Shown here: positions 6,771 to 13,297 of the stretch, piece after piece | Numbering within the stretch: position 1 is the stretch's first letter | Layout: every line of letters begins with the position of its first letter | DNA from: JAXMEQ01 sp046348225 | GTDB taxonomy: Bacteria > Pseudomonadota > Gammaproteobacteria > Burkholderiales > Burkholderiaceae_C | DNA length: 13,297 nt | Direction: 5' to 3' | Assembly (NCBI GenBank): GCA_046348225.1 | Contig: JAXMEQ010000017.1 | Coordinates: 1-13,297 of the forward strand | Position numbers and translations under genes: made by a program | The notes under the pieces: model-generated | The model's input: only the letters and a program-made list of their open reading frames with translations | Told to the model about the DNA's origin: nothing | Databases searched by the model: none

Positions 6771-7742
6771 ATGTTGTCCCGCCGTACCTTGATGGCCACC
6801 GCCGCCGCTGCTGCCCTTCTTCCGCTGGGTGCCCTGGCCCAGGCTTGGCCGCAAAAGCCCATCCGCATCGTGGTAACCTTCGCCCCCGGCGGCTCGTCCG
6901 ACATCGTGGCGCGCCTGCTGCAGCCCGGGCTGCAGGAAAAGCTCGGCCAGCCGGTGATCGTGGACAACAAGCCCGGCGCGGGCAGCACCATCGGCGCCAA
7001 CGAGGTCGCCAAGGCACCGGCTGACGGCTACACGTTGCTGTTGTCGAACACGGCGCCGATCAGCATCTCGCCCTTCATGCTGGACAAGGCCCCGTACGAC
7101 CCGATCAAGGGCTTCACCCACATCGCCTACATCGGTTCAGTGCCCAACGTGTTCGTCGTGAACCCGTCCGTGCCCGCGCGCAACATGAACGAGCTGGTGG
7201 CATGGATCAAGGCCCAGAAGACCCCGGTGAACTACGGCTCAGGGGGCGTGGGTTCGATCGGCCACATCGTCGGCGAAATGTTCAAGCAGCAGTACGGGCT
7301 CAAGATGGAGCACGTGCCCTACAAGGGTTCCACCCCGATGCACACCGACCTGCTCGGCGGCACGCTGCAGTTTGCGGTGGACACCTACACCAACAACGTG
7401 CCGTTCATGAAAGACGGCAAGCTCATCGGCATCGCGGTCACCTCGCGCCAGCGCATGGGGCTGACGCCGAACATCCCGACCGTGATCGAAGCCGGCTATC
7501 CGAAGCTGGTGGCCGAGAATTTCCTGGGCGTTTCGGCACCGGCGGGCGTGCCGAAAGACGTGGTGGACAAGGTCCACAAGGCGGTGGGCGAGATCGTGGC
7601 GCGGCCCGAGGTGGTCAAGCGCCTCGAAGACCTTGGCGTGGCGCCGCAGAAGATGACGCAGGCCGAGTTTTCCGACTTCGTGGCCAAACAGGTGGCCGAA
7701 TGGGCACCGGCCGTGAAGGCGTCGGGCGCGCGGCTCAACTGA
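6771..7742 (+). CDS. Bug-family (TctC-type) periplasmic solute-binding protein
   Basis: A 323-residue periplasmic binding protein of the tripartite tricarboxylate transporter type. The first 24 or so residues form a signal with a twin-arginine look (SRRTLMA) and cleavage after ALAQA. The mature start, WPQKPIRIVVTFAPGGSSDIVAR, and the block PVIVDNKPGAGSTIGANEVAKAPADGY-like region near residues 62-90 are hallmarks of Bug proteins, which bind carboxylates with two water-bridged loops. AGGAG 8 bases upstream supports the start. No TctA/TctB membrane partners are in the window, so it is an orphan receptor, as most Bug proteins in Burkholderiales are. It is divergent from a LysR gene and 16 bases ahead of the transthyretin-like gene. 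The ligand is unknown; an aromatic or other organic acid is plausible. Confidence 0.93.
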   Translation: MLSRRTLMATAAAAALLPLGALAQAWPQKPIRIVVTFAPGGSSDIVARLLQPGLQEKLGQPVIVDNKPGAGSTIGANEVAKAPADGYTLLLSNTAPISISPFMLDKAPYDPIKGFTHIAYIGSVPNVFVVNPSVPARNMNELVAWIKAQKTPVNYGSGGVGSIGHIVGEMFKQQYGLKMEHVPYKGSTPMHTDLLGGTLQFAVDTYTNNVPFMKDGKLIGIAVTSRQRMGLTPNIPTVIEAGYPKLVAENFLGVSAPAGVPKDVVDKVHKAVGEIVARPEVVKRLEDLGVAPQKMTQAEFSDFVAKQVAEWAPAVKASGARLN

Positions 7743-7758
7743 ACCCCGCTCACCGGAC

Positions 7759-8133
7759 ATGTCCAGGCCGGGTGGAATTTCAATCCATTGCGTCGACGTG
7801 GCGAGCGGCCGCGTCGCGGCGGGGCTGGCGGTGACGGTGCGTCGTCTCGGTGAGGACGGGCAGCCGCTCCCTGAAGTGCTGGCGCAGGGACTCATTGGCG
7901 CCAACGGCCTGCTCGCCGACCCGGCCCTGATGAGCGATGCGATCGGGCCCGGTGGCTATGAGGTGAGTTTCTTCGTCGGCGACTTCTACCGCGCGCAGGG
8001 CGCCGCCGTGCCCTCGCCCGCCTTCCTGGAGGTGGTTCCCTACCGCTTCCACATCGCCGACGCGGCGCAGCACTACCACCTGCCGTTCAAATTCACGGCC
8101 TGGGGGTTTTCGCTGTTTCGCGGCGGGGCGTGA
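7759..8133 (+). CDS. Transthyretin/5-hydroxyisourate hydrolase-fold protein, atypical active site
   Basis: A 124-residue protein with the length and ends of 5-hydroxyisourate hydrolase (HIUase), the transthyretin-fold enzyme of urate breakdown. It keeps the N-terminal histidine H10 in ISIHCVDVASGR and the C-terminal HYHLPF (H105, H107) and WGFSLFRGG. However, the site of the catalytic arginine (usually in DGR) reads NGL with L51, and the closing YRGS tetrapeptide is FRGG, so the terminal serine is also lost. The region between is lengthened by a few residues. Automated annotation would probably say HIUase, but with two of the usual catalytic residues gone I infer a different substrate. It follows the Bug gene by 16 bases with a weak ribosome site, so the two are probably cotranscribed. 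No other urate-pathway gene is in the window. Confidence 0.8.
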   Translation: MSRPGGISIHCVDVASGRVAAGLAVTVRRLGEDGQPLPEVLAQGLIGANGLLADPALMSDAIGPGGYEVSFFVGDFYRAQGAAVPSPAFLEVVPYRFHIADAAQHYHLPFKFTAWGFSLFRGGA

Positions 8134-8143
8134 ACGCCCGGCC

Positions 8144-9019
8144 TCACCACCGCGCCAGAAACTGCGCCACCTGCCTCACCGGCGAGTCGTGCCGCCAGAT
8201 GGCCGTCAGCTCCGTGCGAGGGGCCCGCGCCAGCGGCACAAAGTGCAGGTCGTCGGCGCGCAGGCGATGCAGGTGCTCTGGGAACACGCACAGACCTTCG
8301 CCGGCGGCGCACAGACCGAGCGCGACACTGATCTGGTTCGCATTGACGTAAGCGAAGTCGGGGCGGCCCTTGGGATCCAGAAATCCGCGGTACCAGCGGT
8401 GCAGGCGCGGCGAGCGGGATTCGTCCGGCAGGATCAGAACCTCGCCAGCCAGGTCACCGAGCGTCAGTGTCGAACGCGCCGACAGCGGATGCTGCCGTTC
8501 CATCGCCACCCACTGCGCGTTGCGCGACACCACGCGGCTGACCAGTTCGTCATCGGGCATCGGGAAATAGGTGAACCCCATGTCCACACTGCCATCGAGA
8601 ACCTGCTGGGCCAGCGCCGTTTCGGTAATTTCCACCAGGCGGAACTGAAGGTTCGGATGCGCCTTGCGGGCCGCCCGAACCCGCGCGGGCAGCGCGTCGT
8701 AGAGGGCGCCGGACACACAGCCGACCGTGAAGGTGCCGCCCTCCTCGGTACGCCGGTTCAATCGTCGCCCCACCCAGTCAGCCTCGGCCACGATGCGCCG
8801 GGCGCTGCGCAGAAACTCGGTTCCTTGATCCGTGAGGGCGACTCGGTGCGTGGTACGCGCCAGCAGTCGGGCTCCGACTTCGGCCTCGAGGCTCTGGATC
8901 ATGCGGGTCATCCGGGACGCGGACACATGCAGCCGGTCGGCAGCGCGAGCGAAGTTCAACTCCTCAGCAAGGCAGACGAACGCACGAAGCAACAGCAGGT
9001 CGAAATTGATCGCGGCCAT
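8144..9019 (-). CDS. LysR-family transcriptional regulator (second of two)
   Basis: A 291-residue LysR regulator. The DNA-binding domain (about 5-64) reads LLLLRAFVCLAEELNFARAA, SASRMTRMIQSLEAEVGARLL and RTTHRVALTDQG. The ligand-binding domain follows from about residue 90. The ATG at 9019 is chosen from where family homology starts; a longer frame from 9058 would cross the palindrome and -10 box. There is no Shine-Dalgarno, and the probable transcript leader is only a few bases long. It is divergent from the TauD-like dioxygenase gene and convergent, 10 bases apart, with the transthyretin-like gene. It probably represses itself and controls the dioxygenase. The effector is unknown. Confidence 0.9.
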   Translation of the reverse strand: MAAINFDLLLLRAFVCLAEELNFARAADRLHVSASRMTRMIQSLEAEVGARLLARTTHRVALTDQGTEFLRSARRIVAEADWVGRRLNRRTEEGGTFTVGCVSGALYDALPARVRAARKAHPNLQFRLVEITETALAQQVLDGSVDMGFTYFPMPDDELVSRVVSRNAQWVAMERQHPLSARSTLTLGDLAGEVLILPDESRSPRLHRWYRGFLDPKGRPDFAYVNANQISVALGLCAAGEGLCVFPEHLHRLRADDLHFVPLARAPRTELTAIWRHDSPVRQVAQFLARW

Positions 9020-9024
9020 GTTGA

Positions 9025-9037
9025 TGCAATTATTGCA
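9025..9037. promoter_or_regulatory. Perfect LysR-type box (T-N11-A palindrome) over the lysR -10 region
   Basis: TGCAATTATTGCA is a perfect 13-base dyad with a single central base and fits the T-N11-A rule for LysR-family sites. It lies 6-18 bases upstream of the second lysR start and covers AATAAT on the minus strand (9034-9029), a likely -10 box. TTGCTG 18 bases further back could be the -35. Binding here would block lysR transcription, the usual autorepression. Confidence 0.6.
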
Positions 9038-9048
9038 ATAACAACTTG

Positions 9049-9060
9049 ATATCAGCAATT
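9049..9060 (+). promoter_or_regulatory. 12-mer shared with the other lysR control region
   Basis: ATATCAGCAATT differs at one position from ATATCAGAAATT at 6679-6690. Both lie on the same strand, 20-30 bases upstream of a minus-strand lysR gene and about 80-95 bases before the divergent target gene. It may be an activator half-site or a site for a shared regulator. Its reality rests on two copies only. Confidence 0.3.
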
Positions 9061-9155
9061 CCGCAACGACGGCGAAGTTGGTTCAATCGTGTCCGCAGCG
9101 AAACGGCGCCGCCGCGCAGCAGCCTGAACACCACGTCCACCAGGAGAAACCGACC

Positions 9156-10136
9156 ATGAGCATCATCCTCAAGCAGCCGATCACCGGCCCCGCCGCCTGG
9201 GGCGGGCCCGACCTCGAAAACGACACCCGGTGGATTCAGCCGCTGACCGCCGAGATGATCGACGGCCTGGATCAGGCGCTGGCGGCGCTCAAGGCCAGGG
9301 GACTGCGTTTCCCCGACTTCAAGCGTGAGGACTTCCCGATCGGCCCGCTCGGCGCGCTGCTGCCGGCGCTGGCCGACGAACTGGAGAACGGGCGCGGATT
9401 CGCCTTGCTGCGCGGCCTGCCCGTGCACCGGTACACCGACGACGAATTCAAGGCGATCTACTACGGCATCGGTCTGCACCTGGGCACCCCGGTGCGGCAG
9501 AACCCGCGCGGGGACCTGCTCGGCGAGGTCCAGGCGGTGGGCGACCCCGCCGACAAGCGCACCCGGGTGTACGAGACCAACCTGTACCTGCCCTATCACT
9601 CCGATCCATCCGACGTGGTGGGCCTGCTGTGCGTGCGCAAGGCCAGGCAGGGCGGGCTCAGCAGCCTGGTGAGCGTGGCCCGCATCTACAACGAGATCCT
9701 GGCGCACCACCCCGAGTACCTGGGCCTGTACTACCGCCTGTACTACTTCGAACACCTGTGCGAGCCCCAGCCGAGTCTGTCGCCCATCTTCAGTTACCAC
9801 GACGGCAAGCTCAGCTGTCGTTACCTGCGCCAGTACCTCGAGCTGGGCTGCGAAATCAAGGGCATGCCGCTGTCCAAGGTGGAGATCGAGGCGCTCGACC
9901 TCTTTGACCGGATCATGCACGACCCCGGCATCCGCCTGACCATGATGCTGGAGCCGGGCGACATGCAGTTCGCCAACAACTACGCCGTGCTGCACTCACG
10001 CAACGGCTTCGAAGACCACGAGGATGAAAAGCTGCGCCGGCGCATGCTGCGCCTGTGGCTCAAGATGCCCAACGCACGCACGCTGGCCCCCGAGTTTCCG
10101 GGCCGCAACGGATTCCCCGCGCCGCAGGCGGCGTGA
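9156..10136 (+). CDS. TauD/TfdA-family Fe(II)/2-oxoglutarate-dependent dioxygenase
   Basis: A 326-residue cytosolic hydroxylase of the taurine/2,4-D dioxygenase superfamily, which couples oxidation of a substrate C-H bond to 2-oxoglutarate decarboxylation. The iron triad is visible: H148-S-D150 in LPYHSDPSD, and distal H280 in AVLHSRNGFED. R299 in RRMLRLW is placed to bind 2-oxoglutarate. The N-terminal part holds GRGFALLRGLPV (79-90), usual in this group. AGGAG 9 bases before the ATG at 9156 decides the start over an upstream in-frame start at 9078. It is transcribed alone from the gap shared with the second lysR gene. TauD-like enzymes act on taurine, chlorophenoxyacetates, alkyl sulfates and others; nothing in the sequence fixes the substrate. 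Confidence 0.9.
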   Translation: MSIILKQPITGPAAWGGPDLENDTRWIQPLTAEMIDGLDQALAALKARGLRFPDFKREDFPIGPLGALLPALADELENGRGFALLRGLPVHRYTDDEFKAIYYGIGLHLGTPVRQNPRGDLLGEVQAVGDPADKRTRVYETNLYLPYHSDPSDVVGLLCVRKARQGGLSSLVSVARIYNEILAHHPEYLGLYYRLYYFEHLCEPQPSLSPIFSYHDGKLSCRYLRQYLELGCEIKGMPLSKVEIEALDLFDRIMHDPGIRLTMMLEPGDMQFANNYAVLHSRNGFEDHEDEKLRRRMLRLWLKMPNARTLAPEFPGRNGFPAPQAA

Positions 10137-10150
10137 GCGAATCGAACCAC

Positions 10151-10182
10151 GGCTGCGGACGCTTGCAGCCCGGGCCCGGGCT
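10151..10182. terminator. Overlapping hairpins between convergent genes, possible bidirectional terminator
   Basis: GGCTGC and GCAGCC (10151-10156, 10165-10170) can pair around an 8-base loop. Overlapping this, AGCCCGGGCCCGGGCT (10167-10182) is a perfect 16-base palindrome that ends against the reductase stop codon. The dioxygenase and reductase genes converge here with 46 bases between them. There is no T-run on either side, so this is not a standard intrinsic terminator; it might act as an RNA 3'-end block. Confidence 0.35.
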
Positions 10183-11193
10183 TCAGGCCGGCGCAAACAC
10201 CTCGGTATCCACCTCGCGGTTGGCCTGATCGCTGTAGCGGTCGCCGGCGACGGTGCGCTGGTTGATCAGCGCGTCCAGCCGCGCCAGTACGTCGGCAGAC
10301 AGTTGCACCTGCGCCGCGCCCAGGTCGTCCATCAGGTGGTCCACGCTGGTGGTGCCCGGGATCGGCAGGATGTCGTCGCCCTGGTGCAGCAGCCAGGCAA
10401 TGGCCAGTTGCGCCGGCGTGCAGCCCACCTCGGCCGCGATCGCGTTGAAGGGCGGCAGCAGCGCCTGGTTCTTTGCATGATTCTCCGGCGTGAAGCGCGG
10501 CATGGTGCGGCGGATGTCCTTGGCGTCGAACGTGGCCACATCGAGCGGCCCACACAGGAAACCGCGCGCCACCGGGCTGAAGGCGACGAAGCTCACACCC
10601 AGCTCACGGCAGGCCTGCAGCACCGCGATCTCGGGGTTGCGGGTCCACAGCGAGTATTCGGTCTGCAACGCCGCAATCGGGTGCACCGCGTGCGCGCGGC
10701 GCAACGTGGCGGCGGACACTTCGGACAGGCCGATCGCGCGGATCTTGCCCGCACGCACCAGGTCGGCCAGCGCACCGACGCTGTCTTCGACGGGCACGGA
10801 TTTGTCCCAGCGGTGCAGGTAGTACAGGTCGATCACATCGGTGCGCAGGCGCTGCAAAGCGGCCTCGCAGGTGGCCTTGAGCGTGTCAGGGCGCCCGTCG
10901 ATCACCCGCACCAGCTTGCCGTCGCCGGCCACGTCCACCCCCTGCATGCCGCATTTGCTGGCCAGCGTGAACTTCGCGCGGTGGGCGCTGAGCACCTTGC
11001 CCACCAGCCGCTCGCTGGCGCCAAAGCCGTACAGCGCGGCGGTGTCGAAATGCGTCACCCCGGCGTCCAGCGCGGCCAGCAGCAGCCGCTCGGCCTGCGC
11101 CTCGGACACGGGTGCACCGTAGGCGTGGCAGATGTTCATGCAGCCCAGGCCGATGGCGCTGACGGTGAAGGGGCCAAGAAAGCGCTGTTTCAT
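10183..11193 (-). CDS. Aldo/keto reductase, last gene of the protocatechuate operon
   Basis: A 336-residue NAD(P)H-dependent oxidoreductase with the AKR barrel. The catalytic tetrad is present: D50 and Y55 in HFDTAALYG, K80 in ASKCGM, H127 in YYLHRWD. Cofactor-side features such as GLSE (after KIRAIG) and the C-terminal IPGTTSVDHL block are in place. The start at 11193 is chosen because it lies one base after the stop of the preceding gene (TGA-C-ATG), a sign of coupled translation; the longer frame from 11292 would overlap that gene. Its position after ligB-ligC suggests reduction or oxidation of an aldehyde or ketone linked to aromatic breakdown, but the core 4,5-cleavage pathway needs no such step, so the substrate is open. 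Confidence 0.9.
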   Translation of the reverse strand: MKQRFLGPFTVSAIGLGCMNICHAYGAPVSEAQAERLLLAALDAGVTHFDTAALYGFGASERLVGKVLSAHRAKFTLASKCGMQGVDVAGDGKLVRVIDGRPDTLKATCEAALQRLRTDVIDLYYLHRWDKSVPVEDSVGALADLVRAGKIRAIGLSEVSAATLRRAHAVHPIAALQTEYSLWTRNPEIAVLQACRELGVSFVAFSPVARGFLCGPLDVATFDAKDIRRTMPRFTPENHAKNQALLPPFNAIAAEVGCTPAQLAIAWLLHQGDDILPIPGTTSVDHLMDDLGAAQVQLSADVLARLDALINQRTVAGDRYSDQANREVDTEVFAPA

Positions 11194-11194
11194 G

Positions 11195-11845
11195 TCAGTC
11201 CATTTCCACGCAAGCGGCAGGTTGATCGAAAAAATGAAGCGCCACCAGCAGCAGCAAAGTGACAGGCGGCATCGCCAAGGGGTGCACCACACCGGCCACC
11301 AGTGGCGCCACCATCAGGAACAGCCGCAAGCCCCAGCTGTACAGAAGGCCGGCCCGATGCACGTGGTTGGCCGCCATGGGGTTGAGTGCTTGCCGGTCGG
11401 GCGAAGCAACCGGCATCGACATGATGAAGCTCGCATGCCCGTAGTAGCGCATGGCCATCGCCGAACACACATAGGATGCAAAAAGGTTCAGTACCAGCAG
11501 CCCCTTCAGCACAGTGTGCAGTGAGGTGGACCCCCCCGCGTTGATATGTGGCAAGTCGGCCATCAGCGAGGAGCCGGCCAGGGTTACGGCGCCCATGGCG
11601 GCCAGCGCTGCGGTGGAGCCTGAAATGGTGGCCGACATCAGGGAGTTGCGGAGTGCCTGCACCGCCACGATCTCAAACCCCGGCTGCGCCGACAGCGCCG
11701 TCACCCAGTGCATGCGCACCCTGGCATTGGCGTAGCGCGCCACCCGCTCGGGGCTGTGTTTTCCGAGGGTGTGGGCCCTGAATTCGTAACCTGCCAGGAT
11801 CAACAGGCTGAGGGCGCATGCGGCCCAGGCAATCGACGGGTTCAT
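11195..11845 (-). CDS. DUF599-family integral membrane protein
   Basis: A 216-residue membrane protein with about five predicted hydrophobic segments (near residues 5-20, 72-92, 112-132, 166-187, 189-207). The block AVQALRNSLMSATISGSTAALA (62-82) is the recognisable DUF599 signature, and the length fits that family, whose function is unknown. The ATG at 11845 is 10 bases after the ligC stop; a longer frame from 11983 would overlap ligC and its extra N-terminus is not hydrophobic. It is followed by the reductase after a single base. Its placement inside a protocatechuate operon allows a guess at transport or membrane support of the pathway, but there is no direct evidence in the sequence. Confidence 0.78.
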   Translation of the reverse strand: MNPSIAWAACALSLLILAGYEFRAHTLGKHSPERVARYANARVRMHWVTALSAQPGFEIVAVQALRNSLMSATISGSTAALAAMGAVTLAGSSLMADLPHINAGGSTSLHTVLKGLLVLNLFASYVCSAMAMRYYGHASFIMSMPVASPDRQALNPMAANHVHRAGLLYSWGLRLFLMVAPLVAGVVHPLAMPPVTLLLLVALHFFDQPAACVEMD

Positions 11846-11855
11846 GCCTGGGACT

Positions 11856-12803
11856 CTAGCGCAGTTGCCCCTCCAGATCGTGCAGCACGCGGTAGCAGTC
11901 CAGCACCTGGTGCACGCTGCTGTTGGGCTCGCGGCCCTCGCGGATGGCGGCGAAGAATTCACGGTCCTGCAGCTCGATGCCATTCATCGACACGTCCACC
12001 TGGCTCACGTCGATTTTTTCGTCCTTGCCGTTCACCAGATCGTCGTAGCGCGCGATGTAGGTGGCGGTGTCGCCGATGTAGCGGAAGAAGGTGCCCAACG
12101 GGCCGTCGTTGTTGAAGCTCAGGGACAGCGTGCAGATCGCGCCCGACGCGCTCTTCAGCTGGATGCTCATGTCCATGGCAATGCCCAGCACCGGGTGGAT
12201 CGGGCCCTGGATCGCGTTGGCCTTGACGATGGGGCTGCCGCACTGGTAGGCGAACAGGTCCACGGTGTGGGCCGCGTGGTGCCACAGCAGGTGGTCGGTC
12301 CAGCTGCGCGGCTGGCCCAGCGCGTTCATGTTGGTGCGTCGGAAGAAGTAGGTCTGCACATCCATCTGCTGGATGTGGAAGGCACCGGCCTGGATCTTCT
12401 TGTGCACGTACTGGTGGCTGGGGTTGAACCGGCGGGTATGGCCGACCATGGCGACCTTGCCAGTGGTTCTTTGCAGCGCAGCCACGGCCTGCCCGTCCTT
12501 GTACACGTCGCACAGCGGGATTTCCACCTGCACGTGTTTGCCAGCCTCCAGGCAGGCGATGGACTGGCTGGCGTGCATCTGGGTGGGCGTGCACAGGATG
12601 ACGGCGTCCACCTCCTTGATGGCCAGGCTGTCGGCCAGGTCGGTGGTGACATGGGGGATGCTGTATTTCGCGGCCACTTCCCGGGTCTTGTCCAGTTCGC
12701 GGCTGATGAGACTGATCACCTCCACATCGGGGATGTTCTTGATGCCGTCCAGGTGCTTGATGCCGAAGGCGCCGGCACCGGCGAGAGCGACTTTGATGGT
12801 CAT
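11856..12803 (-). CDS. ligC: 4-carboxy-2-hydroxymuconate-6-semialdehyde dehydrogenase
   Basis: A cytosolic Gfo/Idh/MocA-family dehydrogenase (pmdC in Comamonas). It oxidises the hemiacetal form of 4-carboxy-2-hydroxymuconate-6-semialdehyde to 2-pyrone-4,6-dicarboxylate with NAD(P)+, the second step of protocatechuate 4,5-cleavage. The 315-residue length equals that recalled for Sphingobium LigC. Visible marks are the Rossmann motif GAGAFG (9-14), CTPTQMH (71-77), VEIPL (93-97), GHTRRFNPSHQY (121-132) and LLWHHAAHTVDLF (172-184), all closely matching LigC as I know it. The ATG at 12803 is supported by AAGGAA 8 bases upstream, which overlaps the TAA of ligB; a longer frame to 13064 would run back through ligB. 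It lies 11 bases after ligB and 10 before the DUF599 gene. Confidence 0.95.
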   Translation of the reverse strand: MTIKVALAGAGAFGIKHLDGIKNIPDVEVISLISRELDKTREVAAKYSIPHVTTDLADSLAIKEVDAVILCTPTQMHASQSIACLEAGKHVQVEIPLCDVYKDGQAVAALQRTTGKVAMVGHTRRFNPSHQYVHKKIQAGAFHIQQMDVQTYFFRRTNMNALGQPRSWTDHLLWHHAAHTVDLFAYQCGSPIVKANAIQGPIHPVLGIAMDMSIQLKSASGAICTLSLSFNNDGPLGTFFRYIGDTATYIARYDDLVNGKDEKIDVSQVDVSMNGIELQDREFFAAIREGREPNSSVHQVLDCYRVLHDLEGQLR

Positions 12804-12814
12804 GGTTGGGTTCC

Positions 12815-13297
12815 TTAAGCGTTTTCGAGAATTATATGGCCCACCGCCGTGTTGGACGCAGGCACATGGTAGAAGCGGTGCGTGACCTTGGGTGCCGGGC
12901 CCTGCACCTTGCCGGCGACCACGTCGCTCATCGCGCCGCGGGCGATCAGCCACATCACGAGTTCGATGCCCTCGCTGCCGGCTTCGCGCACGTAGTCGAT
13001 GTGCGGTGTGGCGGCGCAGCCGACCGGGTCGGCAATCATCTGGTCGAGCCAGGCGTTGTCCCATTCACGGTTGATCAGGCCGGCACGCGCACCCTGCAGC
13101 TGGTGGCTCATGCCGCCGGTGCCCCAGATGTGCACGTTCAGGTCTTCGTCGAAGGATTCGACCGCCTTGCGGATGGCCTGGCCGAGCGCGAAGCAGCGCC
13201 GGCCCGAGGGCACCGGGTACTGCACCACGTTGACCGCGAACGGAATCACCGGGCAGGGCCAGGCGCCGGTCTTCGGGTCGAGCTCGCCGCACATCAG
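12815..13297 (-). CDS. ligB: Protocatechuate 4,5-dioxygenase beta subunit, C-terminal part; 5' end outside window
   Basis: The last 160 codons of the catalytic subunit of protocatechuate 4,5-dioxygenase (pmdB in Comamonas), a class III extradiol enzyme that opens the protocatechuate ring with Fe(II). About 131 N-terminal residues, including iron ligands H12 and H61 of the Sphingobium enzyme, lie beyond the right edge. The visible part has WGTGGMSHQLQG with the equivalent of catalytic H195 (codon 13105-13103), and GSEGIELVMW with the equivalent of iron ligand E242 (codon 12964-12962). The two are 47 residues apart, as in LigB. The ending HVPASNTAVGHIILEN is also characteristic. The frame is open to the window edge. 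It is followed by ligC after 11 bases, in the pmdABC order; the alpha subunit gene should lie just outside. Confidence 0.95.
   Translation of the reverse strand: MMCGELDPKTGAWPCPVIPFAVNVVQYPVPSGRRCFALGQAIRKAVESFDEDLNVHIWGTGGMSHQLQGARAGLINREWDNAWLDQMIADPVGCAATPHIDYVREAGSEGIELVMWLIARGAMSDVVAGKVQGPAPKVTHRFYHVPASNTAVGHIILENA

Noticed and set aside
7202..7834. Plus-strand frame of 210 codons inside the Bug gene
   Set aside because: It is a shifted frame of the Bug protein gene, Arg/Gly-rich, without its own ribosome site.
11844..12818. Plus-strand frame of about 324 codons opposite ligC
   Set aside because: It is antisense to ligC, which matches its family over the full length; the mirror frame is a codon-bias artefact.

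Overview
The window looks like a chromosomal segment of a high-GC betaproteobacterium, most likely a member of the Burkholderiales close to Comamonadaceae. This rests on GC-rich codon use, a Bug-type solute-binding protein, and a protocatechuate 4,5-cleavage gene order like the pmd/lig clusters of Comamonas and relatives. It is an inference from content, not from a search. Twelve protein genes are supported; the two at the edges are cut by the window. Coding density is high and no gene-free stretch exceeds about 205 bases. I see no tRNA, rRNA, CRISPR array, insertion sequence or integrase.

Left part (1-4537, minus strand). Reading leftward, there is a four-gene envelope-stress operon: a CpxP/Spy-like lipoprotein, a second small CpxP-like protein that overlaps it, an OmpR-family response regulator and a HAMP-containing sensor kinase. 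After a 205-base gap comes the 5' part of hsdR, the motor/nuclease subunit of a type I restriction enzyme; its 3' end lies outside the window. Upstream of the lipoprotein gene is a repeat array (CGACA-N5-CGAAA-N5-CGAAA) with the spacing of CpxR-type operators, which suggests autoregulation.

Middle (4698-10136). An exported alpha/beta hydrolase has a -10-like box placed for a leaderless transcript. It converges on a LysR regulator, which is divergent from a Bug solute-binding protein. Just after the Bug gene is a transthyretin/HIUase-fold protein that lacks two residues normally needed by 5-hydroxyisourate hydrolase. A second LysR regulator follows, divergent from a TauD/TfdA-type Fe(II)/2-oxoglutarate dioxygenase. 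Both lysR-target intergenic regions carry the near-identical 12-mer ATATCAGnAATT, and the second also has a perfect T-N11-A palindrome over its probable -10 box.

Right part (10183-13297, minus strand). The end of a protocatechuate 4,5-cleavage operon is present: the 3' part of ligB/pmdB, then ligC/pmdC, then a DUF599 membrane protein and an aldo/keto reductase, with gaps of 11, 10 and 1 bases. LigAB opens the protocatechuate ring to 4-carboxy-2-hydroxymuconate-6-semialdehyde, and LigC oxidises it to 2-pyrone-4,6-dicarboxylate. The roles of the last two genes in this pathway are not known.

The most novel-looking points are the tandem diverged CpxP-like pair with its operator, the atypical HIUase-fold protein in a Bug operon, and the DUF599-reductase tail of the protocatechuate operon.
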